DNA from: Pallidibacillus pasinlerensis
GTDB lineage: Bacteria; Bacillota; Bacilli; Bacillales; Caldibacillaceae
Length of the DNA stretch: 61,605 bases
Assembly (NCBI RefSeq): GCF_009996845.1
Contig: NZ_JAACYS010000010.1
Location: forward strand, 1 to 61,605
Direction of reading: 5' to 3'
The notes below the pieces were generated by a model. The model did no database searches. It was not told the origin of the DNA and saw only the letters and a program-made list of their open reading frames with translations. A program made the position numbers and the translations under genes. Positions 8,760 to 17,464 of the stretch are shown in pieces. The stretch's first letter is position 1. Each line of letters begins with the position of its first letter.

Positions 8760-9122
8760 TTAGCAATCTCCTGGTGTGCCTGCAACTTGTGCCGTACGGA
8801 AAGATGAGCCACAACCACATGTTGCAATCGCATTCGGGTTGTCGATCGTAAATCCTCCGCCAAGTAAAGATTGTTTATAGTCAATTTTAGTACCTTTTAA
8901 TATTCCAGCGCTAATTTTATCTACAACAACTTTTATACCATGTTGTTCAAATACAACATCATCTTCTTTTACATCCTGCTCTAAAGTCATACTGTAAGAT
9001 AAGCCGCTGCAACCTCCGCCATTAACAGCAACACGTAAATAGCTATCTGTCTCTTCTGCTTCTTTCATCATGTCTTTTACTTGGTAAGCAGCTGCTTCTG
9101 TTAAATGTAGTAATTCTTCCAT
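8760..9122 (-). CDS. yutM: A-type Fe-S carrier protein, HesB/IscA/ErpA family (YutM)
   Basis: A 120-residue A-type carrier that holds and delivers [Fe-S] clusters to target enzymes. The three conserved cysteines are present: GGGCSGLSY near residue 38, and the C-terminal CGCGSSF pair near residues 102-104, which lies within a Gly/Ser-rich tail. Length fits the family. ATG 9122 follows an AAGGAGG. Elsewhere in the window lie a NifU-like scaffold (yutI) and the suf operon, so most of the cell's Fe-S supply route is encoded here. Confidence 0.93.
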   Translation of the reverse strand: MEELLHLTEAAAYQVKDMMKEAEETDSYLRVAVNGGGCSGLSYSMTLEQDVKEDDVVFEQHGIKVVVDKISAGILKGTKIDYKQSLLGGGFTIDNPNAIATCGCGSSFRTAQVAGTPGDC

Positions 9123-9365
9123 TGTAATACCTCCTTTTCAAAAACATCACTTCAAATATATCTTTAGTATAAACTGAAAAAAATTCAGATTCAATCGAAC
9201 CGCATAAATAGTTTGCACCATTAATACATTGGCAACTGTATATTGTTATTTTTTCATGTTTCAAATATAATGATATGTAAGGAATTGGTAAGGTTTTCAT
9301 TACAAAAAAACAATACTAATAAAACTTCATATGTTACACACTAAACAAAAGGGGAAGATTTACAA

Positions 9366-10433
9366 ATGAGAAAACTTGTCATTCTAGGGGGCGGCTACGG
9401 GGGTATGCGGATTTTACAACGTCTGTTACCAAATAACGTGCCGAAAGATGTAAAAGTTTACTTAATTGATAAGGTTCCGTATCATTTTTTTAAAACAGAG
9501 TTTTATGCTCTAGCCGCTGGAACGGTTCCAGATGTGGATATTCGTATGACCTTTCCAAATCATTCACCGTTAGAATTTATTAACGATTGGGTTGAAGGTA
9601 TTGATTTGGAAAAACAAACAGTTCAGCTTAAAAACAATGGAGATTTTTCATATGATCATTTAATTATCGGACTTGGCTGTGAAAACAATTACCACAATGT
9701 ACCGGGTGCTGATAAATATACATATGGTATTCAGTCCATCGAAACTACAAGAAAAACATACAAAGCTTTAAACAATTTACCGATAGATTCAAAGGTTGCT
9801 ATAATCGGCGGAGGGTTAAGTGGTGTTGAAATAGCAAGTGAACTGTACGAATCAAGACCTGATTTAAACATTGCGCTATTTGATCGTGGAGATATGGTTT
9901 TATCTTCATTATCTGTAAAAATAGGTAAATATGTTCAAAATTGGTTTAAAGAACGCGGTATTGCGGTAGTAAATAATTCAAATATTACTAGAGTTGAAGA
10001 AGGAATTTTGTACAATCATGACGAGCCAATTGAATTTGATGCGATTGTTTGGACTGCTGGAATTCGAGCAAATAAAGTTGTTCGTGATTTACCAGTGAAG
10101 AAGGATAAAAAGGGCTGTGTTTATTTAACACCACATCACAATATTCCAGGCTATGAAAATGTTTATGTCGTTGGTGATTGTGCACATCTACCATATGCAC
10201 CAACTGCACAACTTGCTGAAGCACAAGGTGACCAAATCGCTAGTGTATTACAAAAGCGTTGGAATAATGAACCGTTACCAGAAGAACTGCCAACAATTAA
10301 ATTAAAAGGTACGCTCGGTTCATTAGGGAAAAAACATGGCTTTGGACTTGTCGCAGATCGCTCCTTAACTGGAAAAGTACCACGCTTATTAAAATCAGGC
10401 GTGTTATGGATGTATAAAGTTCAAAATAGTTAA
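9366..10433 (+). CDS. yutJ: NDH-2-like FAD-dependent NADH dehydrogenase (YutJ)
   Basis: A 355-residue pyridine nucleotide-disulphide oxidoreductase of the type II NADH dehydrogenase group. It shows the FAD motif GGGYGGMR (about residues 8-15), the NADH motif GGGLSGVEIA (about 146-155), TAGIRAN, and the C-terminal FAD site YVVGDCAH (about 276-283). NDH-2 enzymes oxidise NADH and reduce quinone at the membrane without pumping protons; YutJ itself is less studied. The RBS AAAAGGGGAAG precedes ATG 9366. It heads a plus-strand unit facing yuzD, with a strong terminator after it. Confidence 0.88.
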   Translation: MRKLVILGGGYGGMRILQRLLPNNVPKDVKVYLIDKVPYHFFKTEFYALAAGTVPDVDIRMTFPNHSPLEFINDWVEGIDLEKQTVQLKNNGDFSYDHLIIGLGCENNYHNVPGADKYTYGIQSIETTRKTYKALNNLPIDSKVAIIGGGLSGVEIASELYESRPDLNIALFDRGDMVLSSLSVKIGKYVQNWFKERGIAVVNNSNITRVEEGILYNHDEPIEFDAIVWTAGIRANKVVRDLPVKKDKKGCVYLTPHHNIPGYENVYVVGDCAHLPYAPTAQLAEAQGDQIASVLQKRWNNEPLPEELPTIKLKGTLGSLGKKHGFGLVADRSLTGKVPRLLKSGVLWMYKVQNS

Positions 10434-10440
10434 GTTAAAA

Positions 10441-10471
10441 AGAGGCTGTCAAACGCAGCCTCTAATTTTTT
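10441..10471 (+). terminator. Terminator of yutJ
   Basis: AGAGGCTG (10441-10448) pairs with CAGCCTCT (10456-10463), followed by AATTTTTTC. Its GGCTGTCAAA also forms the left end of the GC-rich repeat element that follows. Confidence 0.8.
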
Positions 10472-10626
10472 CATTACGGTGGCGGACGCTTTCTGCGGGC
10501 GTGGCTTGAGCCTCCTCGGACTCGCAAGCTCGCCTGCGGGGTCTCAAGACTCACGCTTTTCCCGCTAGAGTCGCCGCCACCTCCATTAAATTATTATTTG
10601 ACCAATTTACTACTTCTTTGACAGCC
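10444..10626. repeat. GC-rich palindromic intergenic repeat, copy A
   Basis: A GC-rich core (10478-10581) starts and ends with near-complementary GGTGGCGGACGCT and GTCGCCGCCACC. It is flanked by inverted GGCTGTCAAA (10444-10453) and TTTGACAGCC (10617-10626). The core matches copy B at 48.66-48.76 kb in inverted orientation over about 100 bp, with few differences. It is non-coding and stands out sharply from the AT-rich surroundings. It resembles the REP- or MITE-like palindromes common in Bacillaceae intergenic regions. Confidence 0.8.
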
Positions 10627-10668
10627 AATCTTTTTTCATAGTTATATTTATTGTTCCCATTAAATATT

Positions 10669-11013
10669 TTAATTCTTTATATTATCCCCACTTTGATAGC
10701 CGTATTTTTCCAACTCTGAAAAAATCGTTTTTAAGCGCGGGTTTCCTTCTGCAACAATTTTATCACCAATTAAAACGACCGGATAAAATAAATCTTCTTC
10801 TATAACCCTTTTAGCAAACTTCTTTTTTTTCTCATCTTCCGGTGGATTCATTATATCGACATAATCTAAAATCACCGGTTGTTCAGGAAATTTACGCTTA
10901 ACGGCTGCTTCTAACCATTCGTACGTATCCTTGGATGATGGTAAATTGACACAACTCGCACATATTTGCTCTGCTCCGTAAATGGTTATTACGGCAGGTT
11001 CTTGAATAGCCAC
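10669..11013 (-). CDS. yuzD: YuzD family protein, thioredoxin-like
   Basis: A 114-residue protein of the DUF1462/YuzD family. It has a thioredoxin-like beginning with a CxxC pair (ICASCVN, about residues 17-20), a middle VILDYVDI, and FYPVVLIGDKIVAEGNPRL matching the cis-Pro region of thioredoxin folds. The role is unknown; a redox or Fe-S-related function is suggested only by the fold and the position between yutJ and yutI, a conserved Bacillus arrangement. It is divergent from yutI. Confidence 0.8.
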   Translation of the reverse strand: MAIQEPAVITIYGAEQICASCVNLPSSKDTYEWLEAAVKRKFPEQPVILDYVDIMNPPEDEKKKKFAKRVIEEDLFYPVVLIGDKIVAEGNPRLKTIFSELEKYGYQSGDNIKN

Positions 11014-11163
11014 TTACCATTCCTCCTATTCTTCTCATTATATTTATTTTACAAAAAAACATGGAAAATATAAAATGATATTAGCAATAATATTATGTTG
11101 GTTCATCTAATGGATTTTTTATCTTATCCTTATTATAATGAAAGTATGAAAGGGGTGCTCTTG

Positions 11164-11394
11164 ATGGCAGATATTAAAGAACAAGTTCAAGAAGTATTAG
11201 ATAAATTACGCCCGTTCCTTTTACGTGACGGTGGTGACTGTGAACTTATTGATGTAGAAGACGGTGTTGTAAAACTTCGTTTACTAGGCGCATGTCAAAC
11301 TTGCCCAAGTTCAACAATCACATTAAAAGCTGGTATTGAACGGGCATTGTTTGAAGAGGTTCCAGGCGTCGTTGAAGTTGAACAAGTATTTTAA
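11164..11394 (+). CDS. yutI: NifU-like Fe-S scaffold (YutI)
   Basis: A 76-residue single-domain protein equivalent to the C-terminal domain of NifU/NfuA. The invariant CxxC (CQTCPSS, about residues 43-46) binds a bridging [4Fe-4S] cluster between two monomers, which is then delivered to apo-enzymes. ATG 11164 is chosen because AAAGGGGTG lies just upstream; an upstream in-frame ATG at 11095 adds a segment not found in the family. It is followed by a shared terminator with the convergent dehydrogenase gene. Confidence 0.93.
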   Translation: MADIKEQVQEVLDKLRPFLLRDGGDCELIDVEDGVVKLRLLGACQTCPSSTITLKAGIERALFEEVPGVVEVEQVF

Positions 11395-11413
11395 TCAATT
11401 TGTGATATAAGAA

Positions 11414-11468
11414 AGGTCTAACGTCAACATTCCTTCCTTGTAATGTTTGAAGTTAGACCTATTTATTT
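11414..11468. terminator. Shared terminator between yutI and the D-2-hydroxyacid dehydrogenase gene
   Basis: AGGTCTAAC (11414-11422) pairs with GTTAGACCT (11452-11460), with inner complementarity AACATT to AATGTT and T-rich sequence after it on the plus strand. Confidence 0.75.
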
Positions 11469-11476
11469 TCCCTTAC

Positions 11477-12466
11477 TTAAACTAATTGAAAGAGTTCTCT
11501 ATTCACCGGTGTTTTTGGTACTTCATTTTTTAACACCGCTTCTATGTTATCACAACATAATTCCATCATCGCTGTTCTTGTTTCCACACTGGCACTGCCA
11601 ATATGTGGTAAAGCTACGACATTATTTAATTGTAATAACGGGTGATCAGGGCTAATAGGTTCTTTATCAAATACATCCAAGCCAGCCCCTGCAATTTCCC
11701 CTTCTTTCAACGCTTCAATTAAATCCGCTTCCACTGCAACAGGACCTCTTGCCACATTAATAAAGAAAGCAGATTTTTTCATTCTCTTGAATACTTCTTT
11801 CGTAAACATACCTTTAGTTTCAGGTGTTAAAGGTGTTAAAACTAAAACGTAGTCTGATTGTTTCACAAGTTCATCGAAGGTCGCATATTTTACCCCTAAC
11901 TTTTCTTCTGTTTCCAATTTTCGAGAACGATTATGATATAAAACACGCATATCAAAACCTAATGCCCGTTTTGCGACCGCTTCACCGATATTTCCCATAC
12001 CGACAATTCCTAATGTTTTGTGATGTACGTCCGTTCCTGCTAAAAAGTATGAACTCCAACTTTTCCATTTTCCTTCTCTCACAACATCGACTGCTTCCAC
12101 TAACCGGCGTCCAGTCATTAATAATAATGAAAAAGCAAGATCTGCTGTTGTATCCGTTAATATATCTGGTGTGTTACATACGACAATACGTCTTTTAGTA
12201 GCCTCTTCTACATCTATATTGTCAAACCCTACTGCTAAGTTTGCGACTACTTTCAAGTTAGTAGCAATATCAAACAATTCTTTATCAATTTTATCGGATA
12301 ACATCGTTAACAATGCATCCGCTTTCTTTGCTTCGTTTAATAAAATATCTCGAGGAACTGGATTTTCTTCGCTATCCCACATTTCTACATCAGCAAAACT
12401 TTTTAGAGTATCGATTACTGATTCTGGTAATTTTCTCGTAATGTAAATATAAGGTTTGGCTGCCAA
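11477..12466 (-). CDS. D-2-hydroxyacid dehydrogenase, glyoxylate/hydroxypyruvate reductase type
   Basis: A 329-residue NAD(P)-dependent D-isomer-specific dehydrogenase. It has the Rossmann motif GIVGMGNIGEAVAKRA (about residues 152-167), the substrate Arg in NVARGPV, the acid residue in FDKEPI, and the catalytic His in LPHIGSAS. The likely reaction is reduction of glyoxylate or hydroxypyruvate to glycolate or D-glycerate. The start is TTG 12466, which gives the typical KPYIYITRKLPE N-terminus and has GGGAGAG about 7 nt upstream; a longer frame to 12502 lacks a site. Exact substrate preference cannot be read from sequence. Confidence 0.85.
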   Translation of the reverse strand: MAAKPYIYITRKLPESVIDTLKSFADVEMWDSEENPVPRDILLNEAKKADALLTMLSDKIDKELFDIATNLKVVANLAVGFDNIDVEEATKRRIVVCNTPDILTDTTADLAFSLLLMTGRRLVEAVDVVREGKWKSWSSYFLAGTDVHHKTLGIVGMGNIGEAVAKRALGFDMRVLYHNRSRKLETEEKLGVKYATFDELVKQSDYVLVLTPLTPETKGMFTKEVFKRMKKSAFFINVARGPVAVEADLIEALKEGEIAGAGLDVFDKEPISPDHPLLQLNNVVALPHIGSASVETRTAMMELCCDNIEAVLKNEVPKTPVNRELFQLV

Positions 12467-12545
12467 GACTATTCTCTCCCTATTCGCATATTGTTCGTTC
12501 AATTTTTATTTTAGCAAATTATTCTTTAAATATATAATCGAAGGA

Positions 12546-13559
12546 TTATTGATTCGTCGATAACCAATCAAGTTGTGGTATTCGTCCCGTACGAGTCGGG
12601 ACACCAGCAATTTCAAAGAAATTTTTTAAAAACCACTCATAATCATCTGCTGTATCCATTTCTTTTCGTAAATATTGAATCATATTTTTATTAGGTAATC
12701 TTTTCGGACTATAAAAGTATGATTCGGCAGCCGTAAAAAAGTGGGTTGGTAAAATAAGGCGTGAGTAAATTAAACGCCAAGAAAAAGATGAAAGGGGTAT
12801 TTTCTCCTCATATTGTTGAAAAAACGCTTGAATTTGTGGAACATAATTAAACCGATTGTTTTCCAAATAAAACGCACGGGTCCACTCCGCTAAGTCTCGA
12901 CTAATATGATCAATAACCCAATCAAACGGGTTTCTCCAGATTATTTCACCGCTCCACGTCTCATTGGTAAACTTTTCATGAGTAATTGTTCCAACATCAT
13001 TTATTCCAGGCTGTACGTCCATTCTTGTGTCGACAAAATATTGTATAGCATTTTCAGTTAATCCAGCATAGTACGGAAAAGCTTCGATAAATAATCTTTC
13101 AAATTCATTGACAGGCCTGTTCGTAACAACCTGTTCCCAAAACTTTTTCAACTGTGTTATTCTTCTTTCCCACAATTCATGCCATTCACCTAATCGTCTT
13201 AACTTTTTTATTTCACTTTGTAATGACATCCCTCTTTTATGAAAATTTGCTAACGATTTTGGAATTGACTTTAACGGCGTATTTTTCCACTGATCGAGGA
13301 ACAATAATAGGAAATGCCCCTTCTCCCATTGTTGTACAAAACTGTCATCTTTCGCTGGAAAAAATGCGGGTACAAACCGGGCGCCGGATAGTCGTAAAAA
13401 TTTTGACATTTCATGCCGTTCAGGTAACTCGTCTTTCTCATGTTCAACTACTGGCACAATCACATACAAGTAATAACCATCATAAAATGCATCATAATTA
13501 TCAATTCGAAATATTTGTTGTGGATATATATTATACAATTCTTTAATTGTCTCAAGCAT
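12546..13559 (-). CDS. yutH: Spore coat protein YutH (CotS/kinase-like family)
   Basis: A 337-residue protein matching YutH, a spore-coat-associated member of the CotS kinase-like group (aminoglycoside phosphotransferase fold). Typical features are the N-terminal YDGYYLYVIVPV, the central GNDVGTITHEKF-like segment (GINDVGTITHEKF) where kinases have the HGD loop, and NPFDWVIDHISRDLAEW in place of the DFD metal site. Catalytic activity is uncertain since canonical residues are altered. ATG 13559 follows GGGAGAG. In B. subtilis members of this group are made in the mother cell; the same is inferred here. Confidence 0.82.
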   Translation of the reverse strand: MLETIKELYNIYPQQIFRIDNYDAFYDGYYLYVIVPVVEHEKDELPERHEMSKFLRLSGARFVPAFFPAKDDSFVQQWEKGHFLLLFLDQWKNTPLKSIPKSLANFHKRGMSLQSEIKKLRRLGEWHELWERRITQLKKFWEQVVTNRPVNEFERLFIEAFPYYAGLTENAIQYFVDTRMDVQPGINDVGTITHEKFTNETWSGEIIWRNPFDWVIDHISRDLAEWTRAFYLENNRFNYVPQIQAFFQQYEEKIPLSSFSWRLIYSRLILPTHFFTAAESYFYSPKRLPNKNMIQYLRKEMDTADDYEWFLKNFFEIAGVPTRTGRIPQLDWLSTNQ

Positions 13560-13788
13560 CTTTTTCTCTCCCTAAAAAGTTTTAGAAAATACAGTCATAT
13601 AAGTTATAATTAATAATATGATTGTAAAATGCTTTTTATCATATTGAACTGCTCTTATTAAATTTTATGAAAATAAAAAGTTAAAAAGAGTTTGAAAGGA
13701 AAACTTAGTAAAAGAAGCACACAAACATAATCGTTTGCAAAAAATTGTTATCACATCAACTTAAGAATTAAAGGAAAAGGTGAACAAA

Positions 13789-14295
13789 ATGACAGAAGAA
13801 AACAAAATTTTATTTCCAGACATCGAAGAGTTATCAGTAAAATTATTAGAAGAACGTGGCGTCAAAATAATGGATATCGCCAAACTTGTGTATTTTCTAC
13901 AAAAAGATTATCATCCAGAGTTAAAAATTGAGGATTGCATTGAACATGTAAAAGGGGTATTAGCAAAACGTGAAGTGCAAAACGCTGTAATAACTGGAAT
14001 TCAAATCGATATGTTAGCCGAAAAAGAACAATTGGAAGAACCCCTCCAATCCATTATTAAAACGGATGAAGGATTATATGGAGTCGATGAAATTTTAGCA
14101 TTTTCTATCGTTAACGTATATGGCTCAATCGGATTTACGAATTATGGTTATATTGATAAAATCAAACCTGGGATATTGAAATATTTAAACGATAAATCAA
14201 GTGGACAAGTAAATACATTTTTAGACGATATCGTCGGAGCCATTGCTGCCGCTGCAGCAAGTCGGCTTGCACATCGACTAGCAAATACAGAATAA
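13789..14295 (+). CDS. yutG: YutG, phosphatidylglycerophosphatase A-related
   Basis: A 168-residue protein of the PgpA-like family. The C-terminal half has conserved blocks: GVDEILAFSIVNVYGSIGFTNYGY, then VNTFLDDIVGAIAAAAASRLAH, whose acidic and histidine residues correspond to the presumed metal site of PgpA. PgpA removes phosphate from phosphatidylglycerol phosphate during membrane lipid synthesis, but this soluble short family has not been shown to do so in all cases. ATG 13789 has AAAAGGTGA 6 nt upstream; GTG 13780 is an alternative. It is convergent with yutF through a shared terminator. Confidence 0.8.
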   Translation: MTEENKILFPDIEELSVKLLEERGVKIMDIAKLVYFLQKDYHPELKIEDCIEHVKGVLAKREVQNAVITGIQIDMLAEKEQLEEPLQSIIKTDEGLYGVDEILAFSIVNVYGSIGFTNYGYIDKIKPGILKYLNDKSSGQVNTFLDDIVGAIAAAAASRLAHRLANTE

Positions 14296-14328
14296 AAAAT
14301 GGGGCTAATTTTTAGCCCCATTTTTTAT
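14294..14328. terminator. Bidirectional terminator between yutG and yutF
   Basis: TGGGGCTAA (14300-14308) pairs with TTAGCCCCA (14312-14320), flanked by A6 and T6, so it functions on both strands. It overlaps the last codons of yutF. Confidence 0.9.
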
Positions 14329-15092
14329 TTAAATCGCCATTCTGCTAGCGTATTGACTGTATATGTAGGTTGATTTTTATAATCTTCTAACATTTCTTTC
14401 GTTGTGACCCCTGTATGAACCAATAACGTATCTAATCCTGCGTTCATACCTGCTAAAATATCCGTTTCATAATTATCGCCAACCATGATTGTTTCTTCCC
14501 TTTTCGTACCTAATACTTTTAATGCTTGGTCCATAATGATCGTTTCCGGTTTTCCAATAATTGTTGGCTTAACCCTTGTTGAAAATTGAATCAATTGGGT
14601 AAACGCACCATTTCCTGGTACTAAGCCACGCTCCGTTGGAATAGCAAGGTCACCATTCGTTGAAAGGAATTCAGCACCATTACGAATTGCGATACATGCT
14701 GTCGCTAATTTTTCGTAATTCACATCCGAATCAAGTCCGACAACAACGATATCTGCATCTTCTTTTGCAAATTGAAACCCTTTTTCATCAAGGGCAACTT
14801 GCAACCCTTCCTCACCAATATAAAAGATCCGTGCATCATTATTTTTTTCATATATGTAATTGGCTGTTGCCAAACTTGATGTAAAAACATGCTCAGGTTG
14901 TGCCGGAATGTCAAAACTTTGTAATTTATCTGCGACTTGTTCTGGTGTACGGGTCGAATTATTCGTTACAAATAAAAAGGGAATATCAAGTCGATTTAAT
15001 TCACGTATAAAATTGCCTGCTTCCTCAATTTTTTCCGATCCACGATACATTGTACCATCGAGATCAATTAAATAGCCGTTATATTTTCTCAT
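14325..15092 (-). CDS. yutF: HAD-IIA family phosphatase YutF
   Basis: A 255-residue haloacid dehalogenase-type hydrolase of the NagD-like IIA subfamily. Motif I DLDGTMYRG (about residues 10-18, nucleophile Asp), motif II FVTNNSTR, and motif III/IV GKPETIIMDQAL with MVGDNYETDI are all present. It probably hydrolyses a small phosphorylated metabolite such as a nucleotide or sugar phosphate; the true substrate is unknown. ATG 15092 starts 27 bp after the yutE stop, so yutE-yutF are likely one transcript, as in B. subtilis. Confidence 0.88.
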   Translation of the reverse strand: MRKYNGYLIDLDGTMYRGSEKIEEAGNFIRELNRLDIPFLFVTNNSTRTPEQVADKLQSFDIPAQPEHVFTSSLATANYIYEKNNDARIFYIGEEGLQVALDEKGFQFAKEDADIVVVGLDSDVNYEKLATACIAIRNGAEFLSTNGDLAIPTERGLVPGNGAFTQLIQFSTRVKPTIIGKPETIIMDQALKVLGTKREETIMVGDNYETDILAGMNAGLDTLLVHTGVTTKEMLEDYKNQPTYTVNTLAEWRFK

Positions 15093-15119
15093 TATATCTC
15101 ATCTCTTTCTAGTGTAAAA

Positions 15120-15557
15120 CTAAGCTTTAAATGCAGATACTGGACCTAGTTCATTTTCTAAATATGTTCGTACGCGATTTGGATATTGTTCAAAGGCAGT
15201 TAGATTTTCTTTTAATGTAACATAAACATTTCGATGTTCAATGTTTGTATAATATTGAACAAGTTGTTTGCGGTATGGAATTAATTTCTTATAACTTTCT
15301 GCCATTTTATCGGTAATTACTTTTTCATCTAATAAAATATCAACTATATCATCAAAACTACCTGGATCTCGCATAATAAATCCATCAATCATCATATTTC
15401 CTACGTCTAATACAGAATCTAACATCATATGTGCGACACGTTCTAGTGTAGCTTTTTGAAAAGTATCATCTAAATCATTTATTTGCTGAAAGATTTCAAT
15501 TTCCTTTTCTAAAAATACTAATGTCTTTTCAATTTGTTCCCGATCCACAAAATACAT
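15120..15557 (-). CDS. yutE: YutE, DUF86/HepT-like protein
   Basis: A 145-residue all-helical protein of the DUF86 family. It shows EIEIFQQINDLDD, then RVAHMMLDSVLDVGNMMIDGFIMRDPGSFDDIVDIL and a C-terminal RKQLVQYYTNI helix. The family contains HepT, the toxin half of MNT-HepT systems, which has an RxxxxxxY ribonuclease motif; here the matching stretch reads RKQLVQYY. No MntA nucleotidyltransferase antitoxin gene is adjacent, so YutE is probably a chromosomal relative and not a toxin pair. It sits directly upstream of yutF. Confidence 0.75.
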   Translation of the reverse strand: MYFVDREQIEKTLVFLEKEIEIFQQINDLDDTFQKATLERVAHMMLDSVLDVGNMMIDGFIMRDPGSFDDIVDILLDEKVITDKMAESYKKLIPYRKQLVQYYTNIEHRNVYVTLKENLTAFEQYPNRVRTYLENELGPVSAFKA

Positions 15558-15719
15558 GAAAGTTCTCTCCTCTCAATGCTGTTAGAATTTAACTATTTCA
15601 ATATAATCATACCATAATCGCAATAGAGTATCGCCTTTTTTGTAACCGCTTTATTTCTTAAAGAAATAAATAGTAGGGTGAGAATTTGGCCCACCCATTG
15701 TAAACTTTCCAGAGTTTGG

Positions 15720-15995
15720 TTATTTATTAACCTTTTTCAAAACAAAGTAAGAGCAACCAAAATTACAATATTCGTATAAGTATTCGGATAATGTGCTAAT
15801 TTTTGTATCGTATGTCGCCTTTTGGTTTTGATCATCAAAAAATCCTTTTAACCTTAATTGGCCATAACCCCAATCACCAACAATATAATCGTAGCGAGCT
15901 AATATATCGCTAAACCGCTCCCGAAAAGCCTGTTCATTGAACCCATTTTTATTTTCCTCAATTAATTCATAACAATTGTTTTGAATACAAACCAT
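15720..15995 (-). CDS. yutD: YutD family protein
   Basis: A 91-residue protein of the YutD family, unknown function. Recognisable blocks are YELIEENKNGFNEQAFRERFSDIL, YDYIVGDWGYGQLRLKGFF and the final EYCNFGCSYFVLKK with two cysteines four residues apart. ATG 15995 is preferred because AAAAGGTGA ends about 5 nt upstream; GTG at 16004 falls inside that site. In B. subtilis yutD lies between yutE and lytH-side genes, and the same order is kept here. Confidence 0.8.
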   Translation of the reverse strand: MVCIQNNCYELIEENKNGFNEQAFRERFSDILARYDYIVGDWGYGQLRLKGFFDDQNQKATYDTKISTLSEYLYEYCNFGCSYFVLKKVNK

Positions 15996-16223
15996 TTGTA
16001 TCACCTTTTCTATTTTTCCAAACTAATAAAATTATTTTTAATGAGATTATATCTTATTTTACACATTCCAGCATCAATATGTAAGTTGAATTACTTGAGC
16101 ATTTTTCCAAAATATAATAATTATGTTTTTTACTTTACATCACAGACTAAAGATAACGCTAAAAACGTTAATTTATTAAAATAGCTGTTTTTGTTTTCTT
16201 TTTTAAAAGGAGGTTCTTACTCA

Positions 16224-17210
16224 TTGCGACGCTTAATACATATTTTTTCTGCTTTTTTAGTTATATTTACACTTTTTCCTTTACAGCCTTCTGCTGAAAT
16301 GACACAAGAAGAACTTTATCAAAAACGGATGGAGCTTTATCAGTTCATTGAAAAAGTGACGCATATACCTTGGAATTATATTGCTGCAGTCGACCAATAC
16401 GAAAGAAATATCCGTTATGTTCGTAATGACTTACCGAAACCAACTGGCTTAACCGGTATTTACTTTCCTCCTGAGAAATGGAGTGGAGCTTTGAACCCGA
16501 ATCAAGAAGACACAAATCCAATGAGCATTCAATTTTTTGGTGGAATGGGACGTGATGGGGACGGCGATGGTAAAGCTGAACCAACTAATGATGTAGATGT
16601 CCTTTATTCTTTTGCAACTTATTTATTAGATTATGGAACTGATCATGACAGTCTAAAAATAGGTTTATGGGATTATTACAAAAAAGATAAGGCAATTTTA
16701 CTAATAACAAGTTATGCCAAATTATATGGTCATTTTCAAACGGTAAACTTAGATGAACGACATTTTCCATTGCCACTCCGTGCAAATTATAGTTACCGAA
16801 ATACGTGGGGAGATGCTAGAGGCTGGGGCGGAAGGAGAATTCATGAAGGAACTGACATTTTTGCCGGTTATGGTGTAAATGTATATTCGACTTGCTACGG
16901 TATTGTAGAGATGAAAGGCTGGAATAAATATGGAGGTTGGCGAATTGGTATCCGTGATGTGAATAACACATATCATTATTTCGCCCATTTAAACGGCTTT
17001 GCCAATGATTTAAATTTAGGTGATATTGTCAAACCAGGACAACTAATAGGTAGTGTTGGTGCTTCTGGATATGGTCCACCGGGTACATCAGGGAAGTTTC
17101 CTCCTCATTTACATTATGGAATGTATAAATATAACGGACGAACTGAATGGTCTTTTGACCCATTCCCCCATCTAAAAAAATGGGAAAGAGAAACAAGAAA
17201 CAAAAAATAA
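16224..17210 (+). CDS. lytH: Sporulation-specific L-Ala-D-Glu endopeptidase LytH (YunA), M23 family
   Basis: A 328-residue secreted cell-wall hydrolase. A signal peptide covers about residues 1-23. After a helical spacer, the C-terminal M23 zinc peptidase domain has HEGTD (first zinc ligands, about residue 214), YHYFAHL, and HLHYGMY (last ligand, near the end). In B. subtilis LytH trims the stem peptides of spore cortex muropeptides to single L-alanine residues and is made late in the mother cell. TTG 16224 follows AAAGGAGG by 10 nt. It is ended by a strong terminator. B. subtilis has yunB next; here the liv operon comes between. Confidence 0.85.
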   Translation: MRRLIHIFSAFLVIFTLFPLQPSAEMTQEELYQKRMELYQFIEKVTHIPWNYIAAVDQYERNIRYVRNDLPKPTGLTGIYFPPEKWSGALNPNQEDTNPMSIQFFGGMGRDGDGDGKAEPTNDVDVLYSFATYLLDYGTDHDSLKIGLWDYYKKDKAILLITSYAKLYGHFQTVNLDERHFPLPLRANYSYRNTWGDARGWGGRRIHEGTDIFAGYGVNVYSTCYGIVEMKGWNKYGGWRIGIRDVNNTYHYFAHLNGFANDLNLGDIVKPGQLIGSVGASGYGPPGTSGKFPPHLHYGMYKYNGRTEWSFDPFPHLKKWERETRNKK

Positions 17211-17232
17211 ATATGTGAAACTTTCCAGACTT

Positions 17233-17272
17233 AAAAAAATCTACAGTTTTTGACAATACTGTAGATTTTTTT
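17233..17272 (+). terminator. Terminator of lytH
   Basis: AAAAATCTACAGT (17235-17247) pairs with ACTGTAGATTTTT (17258-17270), followed by T-rich sequence. Confidence 0.85.
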
Positions 17273-17297
17273 ACGTTAAATTTGTGAACCTTATATT

Positions 17298-17312
17298 CAA
17301 TTTTTGAAAATT
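17298..17312. promoter_or_regulatory. Possible CodY box upstream of livJ
   Basis: CAATTTTTGAAAATT matches the CodY consensus AATTTTCWGAAAATT at 12 of 15 positions. CodY represses branched-chain amino-acid transport genes in Bacillus when isoleucine, leucine, valine and GTP are plentiful, so the site suits the operon. It lies about 150 bp before livJ and just upstream of the promoter-like sequence. AT-rich DNA makes chance matches possible. Confidence 0.45.
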
Positions 17313-17350
17313 TTTATAATTTTTAAAAACATATAGACTAAATTATCTTT

Positions 17351-17380
17351 TTGTTTTAAAATATCTTTAAATTCTATTAT
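17351..17380 (+). promoter_or_regulatory. Putative sigma-A promoter of the liv operon
   Basis: TTGTTT (17351-17356) and TATTAT (17375-17380) are 18 bp apart, about 85 bp before the livJ start. A fair but not perfect match in AT-rich DNA. Confidence 0.35.
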
Positions 17381-17464
17381 TTCACTATTTTAACTACTTT
17401 CTGATAATTTATTGATATAAGATAAAAAGTCAGAAGGTTCAAAAAATAATAAAGGGGGATTTTT

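Noticed and set aside
15120-15557. yutE as a HepT toxin of a toxin-antitoxin pair
   Set aside because: No MntA-type nucleotidyltransferase gene is next to it, and yutE-yutF order is that of the chromosomal B. subtilis locus.
15674-15694. GGGTG...CACCC hairpin before yutE as terminator
   Set aside because: Only a 5-bp stem and no T-run on the relevant strand.
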